64,000 bases of DNA from Acanthopleuribacter pedis (lineage in GTDB: Bacteria > Acidobacteriota > Holophagae > Acanthopleuribacterales > Acanthopleuribacteraceae): positions 479,467-543,466 of the forward strand of contig NZ_JAFREP010000003.1 in assembly GCF_017377855.1 (NCBI RefSeq), written 5' to 3'. A model generated the notes under the pieces. It saw only the letters and a list, made by a program, of their open reading frames with translations. It had not been told where the DNA came from and ran no database searches. The position numbers were made by a program, and so were the translations under genes. Positions 16,701 through 25,700 of the stretch are shown here, piece after piece (positions within the stretch are counted from its first letter, which is position 1; each line of letters opens with the position of its first letter).

Positions 16701-19700
16701 CCCAAGGACGTTTGTACGGGGCGGCGGCGCGGCCCGAACGGCCCGAAGCCACGGCCGTTGACGCGTTGCGCGCTCGATGCAGCCACCACAAGCAGGCCCA
16801 TCAATGTTGGGGCGTTGACGACGCCGCCGCCTGGGCCGCCGATCCCACCGGTGCCAGCTTCCGCGCCTTGACCGCGCTCTCCTACAACGGGGACGAGGCA
16901 TTGGCCGACTTCCGCTTGCCCAAATCGGTCCAAGCCGACCGCGCCGCCTATGGTTTGCATCCCAGCCTGTTGGACGTTGCCTTCGAAACCGTGCAGTTTT
17001 GGAACGGTTTCCAGAGTGGACAACACCGGCCGTGGCTGCCGTTTTCCCTGGAGAAGTTGTGGGTGTACGACGCCGTGCCCGATGTCGGCTTGGTTCACAT
17101 GCGACCGGTTCCGCGCGCGGGTGCCATGCCGCTGTTCGACCTCGATATCTGCGATCCACGGGGCCGGGTGTGTGTGGCCCTGCGGGGTTATGCCGCCATG
17201 CCGACCGCCGCGGCGGAGCCGGCCCGGCCGATTCTGGCAACCACCGCCTGGCGCCGCGCGGTGGTTGAAGGTGCCGCTGATGTACCCCCGGCGCCCCGTT
17301 TGGTGCTGCTCGAAGCCAACCAGGACTTGGTCGCAAGCCTGCGCGCCGCCGCGCCGCACGCCGAGATTGAGGTGCTCCAAGCGTCGGGGAACCAGGCCGC
17401 CGCCGTGATCGGCCGACTCCAACAATTGCTTCAGCGCTTGCAAGAACACGGGGAACAAGCCCTGTGGGTTGTTGCGCCTGATGAAACCGATCCCCAAATT
17501 GCGGCGATCACCGCTTTGTTGAAAACCTGGCACAACGAACATCCGGCCGCCTCGGTGAAGTTGCTGCTTGTCGGCGAAGCCAAGCCGGAACACCTGCCGC
17601 GCCTGCTTGCGGCCCTCGCGGCGACGCCGGGTCGCGAGGTTGTTGCCCGCTGCGACGCCGGTTTTCTCCACCACCAACACCTGATCCCGGTCGAGCCGGA
17701 AGCGACGGGGGAAGCCCTGCTCGACTCAGGCGATGTCGTTTGGATCACCGGTGGGCTTGGTGGATTGGGGCGCATCTTTGCCCGTTACCTGATGACGGCC
17801 TTTGGCGCACGCGTCGTGCTGAGCGGGCGCTCGCCCCTCGAAACCCACCAACAGCACCTTTTGGATGCGCTAAACTGCCACGGCGAGGTCGCCTATCTGC
17901 CCGTCGACTTGGCGGATGCCGAGGCCGTCGCTGAAACCGCCGCGACCGTCCGTGAACGGTTCGGCCGGCTGGACGCCGTTATTCACGCCGCCGGCTTGTT
18001 GCACGACGAACCGCTGGCGCAAAAAAGCGCCGAGGCCGCGGCCGAGGTGTTGGCCCCCAAGGTTGCCGGGGTTTTGGCCCTCGACGAGGCCACCGCCGAC
18101 GCCGCCCTTAAGTGGATGCTGCTGTGTTCTTCCCTGGCCGGGGTCATTTGTCCGCCCGGCCAGGGTGACTACGCCGCCGCCAATGCCTACCTCGACGCCT
18201 TCGCCGCGCGGCGCAACCGTTGGCTGGCCGAGGGACGGCGGCGCGGTCGCACCGTTGCCGTGAATTGGCCGCTGTGGCGCGCGGGCGGCATGACCATGGA
18301 TGCCGCGAGCCAAGCGCTGATGACCCAGGCAACCGGTTTGGTCGCGCTGGACAGCGAAACCGGGTGCACCCTGCTCACCACCGCTTTGCAACACAGCGCG
18401 GACCACCTCTTGGTGTTGCCGGGTGATCGCGACAAAATACGCGCCGTGTTTTTTGAGGCGGCGCAACCCAAGCAGGCGACGGGGTTGGAACCCGCGCCGG
18501 CCGTTGCGCGGGACCTGCGCGACCGGGTGCTGGCGGAACTGAAACAAGGGGTGGCTGAACTGCAGCAGGTGGCGCACGAGCGTATCCGTGCCGACCGCGA
18601 GCTGACCCAATACGGTTTTGATTCGATCAGCTTCACCCACTTTGCCAACCGCCTCAACACGCGCCACGGCCTGGACCTGATGCCGACCGTGTTTTTCGAA
18701 TACACCACCCCGGCCCGCTTGGCGGATTACCTGGCGGCGAACTTTCCCGAGGCGTTTCAACAGGAAAGCGCGCCCCCTGCCGGCGTAGTGGTTCAAAAAG
18801 CCTCGCCTGAGCCGGCGCCGGTACCCCGTCGCTTCTTAGGCCAAGCGGCTGTTCCTGCTGCCGGCGCAATCGAGGCGGTTTCCTCACCGGATGCAACCGC
18901 CAACGATGCGGTCGCCGTGATCGGCATGGCCGGGCGTTTTCCCGGTTCGCCGGATCTGGCTACTTTTTGGGACCATTTGGTGAACAACCGTGACCTCACC
19001 CGCGAGGTGCCCGCGGATCGCTGGGACTGGCGCGGCATCTACGGCGATCCGCACCAAACACCCGGCAAAACCCGGATCAACCGCGGCGGTTTCATCGAAG
19101 ACATCGCCTGCTTCGATCCGATGTTTTTCGGCATCTCTCCGCGCGAGGCCGAGGCGCTTGATCCGCAATTCCGCCTGTTCCTCGAAACGGTGTGGGCGGC
19201 GATGAACGATGCGGGCGTGACGGCGAAATCTCTGGCCGGCAGCAAAACCGGTGTTTTTGCCGGCGTGACCACCCGCGATTACCAAACCCTGCTGCAACAG
19301 GCCGAGTGGGGGTCGGGTTCCTTTATGGCTTCGTTGTTGTGCCACTTCACCGTCGCCAACCGCGTATCCTACCTGCTCGACCTGCGCGGCGCCAGTGAAC
19401 CCATCGACACCGCTTGTTCCAGTTCGCTGGTCGCGATTCACCACGCCGTTGAACAGATCCAGCAAGGCAAATGCGAGGCGGCGTTTGCCGGCGGCATTAA
19501 CCTCATTGCCGATCCCGGGTTCATGATCGCCGCCGGCCGTGTCGGCATGCTCAGCGAGGACGGTCGCTGTAAAACCTTTGATGCCGAAGCGGACGGTTTT
19601 GGCCGCGGGGAAGGCGTCGGCGTCGTGCTGCTCAAGTCCTTGGCGCGTGCCTTGGAAGACGGCGACATCATTCACGGCGTGATTCGCGCCACCGCCGAAA

Positions 19701-22700
19701 ACCACGGCGGCAAAGCGGCTTCACCGACCACGCCCAACCCGGCCGCGCAACAGGCGTTGCTGGTCGACGCCTATCGCCGCGCCGGTCTGCAGCCCAGTCA
19801 AATCGGTTATATCGAAACCCACGGTACCGGAACCAAGTTGGGCGATCCGATTGAGGTTAACGGCCTCAAAGGCGCGTATGCCGAACTCAAGCAAGACGAC
19901 GCGGTTGTGGGCACCGCCTTGGGTTCGGTCAAGGCGAACGTGGGCCACCTCGAGGCCGCCGCCGGCATTGTCGGTGTGATCAAGGTGTTGTTGATGTTGA
20001 AACACGGCACCATCCCGGGCAACATCCACCTCAAGCAGGTCAACCCCTACCTCAAAATCGAGGAGGGTCCCTTCTACCTGCCCACGGAGAGCGTGCCCTG
20101 GCCTGAACCGACCGGCCCCGATTTGCAAGCGCAACCCCGCTGCGCCGGGGTCAGCAGTTTTGGGATTGGCGGGACCAACGCCCACGTGGTGTTGGAAGAA
20201 GCGCCCGCGGCCAAACCGCGCCGGGCACCCGAACCTGGACCCTACCTTTTCGTGTTGTCCGCCTTGAACAGCGAGCGTTTACAAGCCGTTGCCGCCGGGC
20301 TCCTCGAATGGTTGCGCCACGGTGGCGACGAGGTGCGACTTGACGACATCGCCTACACCTTGCACATCGGTCGCGATGCCTTGCCGCAACGGCTGGCCTT
20401 CCGCGCCGATTCCCTGGAAGCCCTGACCGCCTTTTTGCAAAACGCGGCGCGGGGTGAAGCATGTCCAGGCTTGCTACAGGGGCGCGTGGAAAAGGATCAG
20501 GTGCGCGCGGCGTGCGACGATGCGGCCGTGGCCGCGCGGGTTGAGGCCGCGTTGGCGCAAAAAGATGAGGGTACCTTGGTTGAACTCTGGCTGGTTGGGT
20601 ACGACTTCGATTGGGCGCCGCTGTATCCCGACAACGGACCACGGCGCATCAGCTTGCCCGCCTATCCTTTTGCGCGTCAACGCTACTGGGGACCGGATTC
20701 CCTGTTGGCAACGGGAACACAATCCGCCGCGGCGGCGCCGGCGGAAAACGACCTTCTGTGTTTCGAGGAGACCTGGGTGGCGCGGGACACCACCGCCCCT
20801 GATCCGGTAACAAGTGGACCCGTGTTGTGGTTTTTGCCGCCGGCGGCGGTGTGCCTTGCCTTACCCGAGCAGCACCTTCGCGTGACGCCCGGGTCCGTTT
20901 TCAGTCGAGAGGCCGCTGCCGCCTACCGCTGTGATTTGGATGACGCCGCCTCGGTGGGCGCTCTGTTCGAGGCAGTCAAACAGGATCACGGCGTCCCCGC
21001 GACGGTACTCTTTTGCTTGCCGCCTTGGGACGAAGACCAACCGTTTCGTCTCGATCACCACGTCCACCTGATCCAAGCCTTACATGCGACCAAGGCCCAA
21101 CCGGCGCGGCTGGTGTTGGGCGGGTGTTACCGCAACGACGATCAACGGGTCGCGCTGGAAGCGCTCATCGGCGGGGCGCGATCCACCGGCGCCTTGTTGC
21201 CCAACACGCGGGTCCAGGTCGTGCTCCACGATGTGCCGGGCCAAGCGGGCTTGTCGCTGCTGTGGCGGGAAACCGCGGCGCCCGACCAGGCCGTCTGTTA
21301 CCAAGAACAGCAGCGCCGGATTCTACAGATCCGCGAGGTTCATCCCGGCGAGGGCACCGCCTCGCCCCTGCGCACGCGGGGGACCTACCTGATTACCGGC
21401 GGCGCGGGTGGCTTGGGTTTGCTGTTCGCCAAACATCTGGCGGCCCGCGTGGGTGCCAACCTCGTTCTGATCGGACGGTCGCCGCTTTCGCCCGAAAAAC
21501 AGGCGGCCGTTGCTCAGATCGAAACCGCCGGCGGTCGCGCCGCCTACGTGCAAGGCGATGTATGTGATCCGGCCGCGATGCGCGCCGCCGTCGCCGAGGC
21601 CAAGTGCCGTTTCGGGGCCGTCCACGGGGTGATTCACGCAGCGGGTTTACCCGCCGGAAGCTTGCTGACCGATAAAAACGCCGCGGACGTCGCCGCGGTA
21701 CTTGCCCCCAAGTTCACGGGCACGCGGGTTCTGGATCAGGTGTTGGCCGATGAACCCCTTGATTTTGTGGTGACTTTCTCGTCGAGTTCGGCCGTGCTGG
21801 GTGATTTCGGGGCCTTCGATTACGCCGTCGCCAACCGCTACCAAAGCGCCTACGCGGCGGTTCGCCGTGGGCCGGGCCAATCCTTGGCCGTCATGTGGCC
21901 GACCTGGGCCGAGGGCGGCATGCGCCTCGAGGACGCGGACCAACTTCACCTCTACCTCAAATCCAGCGGCCAAGCCTTGTTAACCGCCGCCCTCGGTTTG
22001 CCGATTTTCGAACGCCTGACGGCCGGCGAATCCCGCCAAGTGCTGGTGCTCCACGGCGAGCCGCAACGCCTGCGCCACATCGCCACATCCGCAACCCAAC
22101 CAAAATCAGATGGTTTCACGTACCTGTCCCCACAAACGGGTGCACGAGAAACGGCAACCCCAACAAAACCAGATGGTTTCACGTACCTGTCCCCACAAAC
22201 GGGTGCAGAAGAAACGACAACCCCAACAAAGCCAGACGGTTCCACGTACCTGTCCCCACAAACGGGTACAGCAGAAACGGCAAGCCCAACAAAACCAGAC
22301 GTTTTCACATACCTGTCCCCACAAACGGGTGCAGAAGAAACGACAACCCCAACAAAGCCAGACGGTTTCACGTACCTGTCCCCACAAACGGGTGCGCCAA
22401 AAAAGCCAACCCCAACAAAACCAGACGTTTTCACGTACCTGTCCCCACAAACGGGTGCGCCAAAAAAGCCAACCCCAACAAAGCCAGATGGTTTTGCAAG
22501 TCTGGCACCACCAGAGCAAACGCCGGTGCTGAACCCGGCACGGCCCGAGCTGAAGGGACTGAGTCTGGCCCAATGCGTTGCTTGGGATCTCCGGGATTTG
22601 GCCGCGCGTTACTTGAAAATGCCCCGCCACCTGCTCGGCGAAGACACCAACCTCGCCGATTTTGGTTTTGATTCCATTGCCCTCGCCGACTGGGCGCGCA

Positions 22701-25700
22701 TGCTCTCCGCCCATTTCGGCCTGGACATCACACCGTCCGTCTTTTTCGGGTACGCCACCCTCGCCAAGCTGACCGGGTTCTTCATCGACGAACACGGCTC
22801 CCTGATGCAGTCCTTCTACGCCGGCCCCGGCCAACCGAGCACGGCGCCCAAACCGCAACGGCTTACCGAACCCGAAACCACCGCCCCAATCTCCGCGTCC
22901 CAACCTGCCGCCACCGCCGCCATCGGCGACACCGCCTCGGTTTCCTGCGACGGCATCGCCGTCATCGGTATGAGCGGTCGTTTCCCCCAAGCCCGTTCCG
23001 TGGACGCGATGTGGCGGATTCTGGCCGAGGGCCGCAACGCGGTGGCCGAGGTGCCCCCGGACCGTTTTGACTGGCGCGCCGTGTTCGGCGATCCCCATCA
23101 AGACCCTTACAAAACCAACGGTAAATGGCTCGGCTGTGTCCCCGGCGTGGCTGAATTCGACCCGCTGTTTTTCGAGATTTCACCGGCCGAAGCCGAACGC
23201 ATGGACCCGCGCCAGCGCCTGTTGCTGCAAGAGTTGTGGAACGCCCTCGAAGATGCCGGCTACGGCCCGAACCATTTGGCCCAACAACGCGTCGGCACCT
23301 TTGTCGGCGTGGAGGACGGCGATTACGCCCTCGCCACCGGCGCGGGCGACTTCACCGCCAACCACACCGGCATCATGGCCGCCCGTTTGGCCTATTTCCT
23401 CGACCTCAAGGGCCCCAACATGGCGCTGAACACGGCTTGTTCCTCCTCGCTGGTCGCGCTGCACCAAGCCTGTCAAAGTCTGCGCAACGGCGAATGCGAC
23501 ACGGCCCTCGCCGCCGGCGTCAACCTGGTGCTGGCGCCGCAAACCCTGGTCGGCCTGGGCCAAGCCGGCATGTTGTCCGACAGCGGCACCTGTTTCGCCT
23601 TTGATCGCCGCGCGGACGGCATGGTTCCCGGCGAAGCAGCGGTCGCGGTGGTCCTCAAACCCCTGGCCCGCGCCCTCACCGACGGCGACCCGATCCACGG
23701 CGTGATCGAGGCGAGCGGCATTAACCACGACGGCCGCACCAACGGGATCACCGCCCCCAGCGGCGTTGCCCAGGTGGACCTGCTGCAAACCACCTACGCC
23801 CGTTTCGGCATCGACGCGGCGTCCCTCGACTACTTCGTCACCCATGGGACCGGCACCAAGTTGGGCGACCCCATCGAAGCCAACGCCCTGAATCAGGTGT
23901 TCCAACAGGCCGGCGCCGCCCCTGGCAGTTGTGCGATTACCAGCAGCAAAACCAACTTCGGCCATACCTTTGCCGCCTCCGGTTTGTTGAGCCTGGTCAA
24001 CGCCTTACAGGCTTTGCGCCATCAAACGATTCCCGCCGGTTTGCATTGCCTTCAGGAAAACGACTTCATCCAGTGGGCCGAAAGTCCCCTGGTGGTCAAC
24101 AAAAGCAACAAACCCTGGCCGCGGCTGGAGCACCGCCCGCGCCGGGCCGGCATCAACGCCTTCGGCATGAGTGGCACCAACGCCACGGTGGTGGTGCGCG
24201 ACCATCCCATCGTCGAACCCGAGATCCCGCGCCCGGCTGCCCTGCTGCTGGTGCTGTCCGCCAAAACGCGGTCGGCCCTGCAGGAACGGATCAATGCCCT
24301 GATCGCGGTGTTGGAAGGCGACGACGCGCCCGATCTAACCGCCGCGGCCACCACCTTGTTAACCGGGCGATTCCATTTCCCTTTCCGCTGCGCCCTGGTG
24401 GTGGAAGACACGGCCGACGCCTTGTACCTGTTGCGCCAAAGTGAAAGCGGCGATGCGGCCAATCTCCTGATGGCTGAGGTGCCGCGCCGCTTCAAAGGCC
24501 AAGCCGCCTTGCAGCGCACTTGCGATGACTTGCTCCGGGGCTGCCGCAAGCATCCCGATACCGCCGCCGTACGCGAAAATCTGTTGGCCGCGGCCGCGCT
24601 GTTTTGTCAGGGCTATACCTTGGATGGATCACTTCTGTTTGGCGAGCGGACCCCGCGCCGCATTCATTTACCGGGTTACGCCTTTGCGCGGGAAACCTAT
24701 TGGTTGACCTCGCCAAAGCAGGAATCCCTACCCGAATGTGCGCCGGCTGAAGACAACGGCCAATGGTTGTTCCTTCGCGAGCATTGGCGAGACGCGGCCA
24801 TTCCCGCCGATTTCGACTGGTCCGCGCGGGTGGGCGCCACGGCGGGGCAGTCGTTTTGGATTGTGGCCGACAACCGCGCGGCCGCCGATGCGCTCCGGGA
24901 TCTGTTGCAACACATGAGCGCGGCGGTGTCGGTGCCTGAACCGACGATTCGGGTGATCCTCCTGGATGAAGGCCCGGCTTCGCTGCCGTCGGAGGCGCCC
25001 GACGCGGTGCTGTGGTTGGGCCCGGAGCGCGCGACCGAAACGGCGGTGTTTGCGGAACAAGAAGTGCGGCGGGTGCTGGGCGTGTGTCGGCACTTGATGG
25101 AGGCCTTCTGGGGCGAGGCGATTCGTTGCATCTACATATATAAGGATACGGAAGACGAACCGCACCTGGCCTGTGAAGCCCTCCCCGGGCTGCTGCGCTC
25201 GGCGATGATGGAAAATGAAAACCACCGCTGGCAAATCATTCGCCACGACGGCGCCGAGGCCCAGGCCGCCCAAATCCTGCTTCGCGAATGGTTGTTTGCG
25301 GAAGACGCGGCCCATCCCCTTGAAAAAAGCGACATTCGTTACCGCGCGGGCCTCCGTCAGGTACGCGCCTTTGCCGAACACCTTTTGCCACAAGATGAAA
25401 AAACCCTGTTCCGCCAGGGTGGGGTTTATGTGTTGGCGGGTGGTTTGGGGTGTTTGGGCGGACACCTTTCGCGGGAACTGGCGAGCCGCTACGGGGCTAC
25501 CCTGGTGATGCTCTCGCGGCGTCCCATGGACGAGGCCGTGCAGCAGCAATGCGCTGTTTTGCGCGACTTAGGTGCAACCGTTCATTGCCACGCCGTCGAT
25601 ATTGCGGATCAGGAAACTTTGGCAGTCACGCTTGCACAGGTCACCGCGGCGGTCGGCCCGATCCACGGTGTTTTCAATTTGGCGCGGTCCCACGAGGACC

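Noticed and set aside
22103..22501. CRISPR-like array
   Set aside because: Units are directly adjacent with no unique spacers, and they encode an in-frame protein repeat. No cas genes are present.
21895..22671. Plus-strand open frame of 258 codons, and reverse frames 21952-22434 and 22106-23101, across the 63-bp repeats
   Set aside because: They are open only because the repeat unit lacks stops in several frames. The gene 2 frame links a clear KR to a clear ACP through the array.
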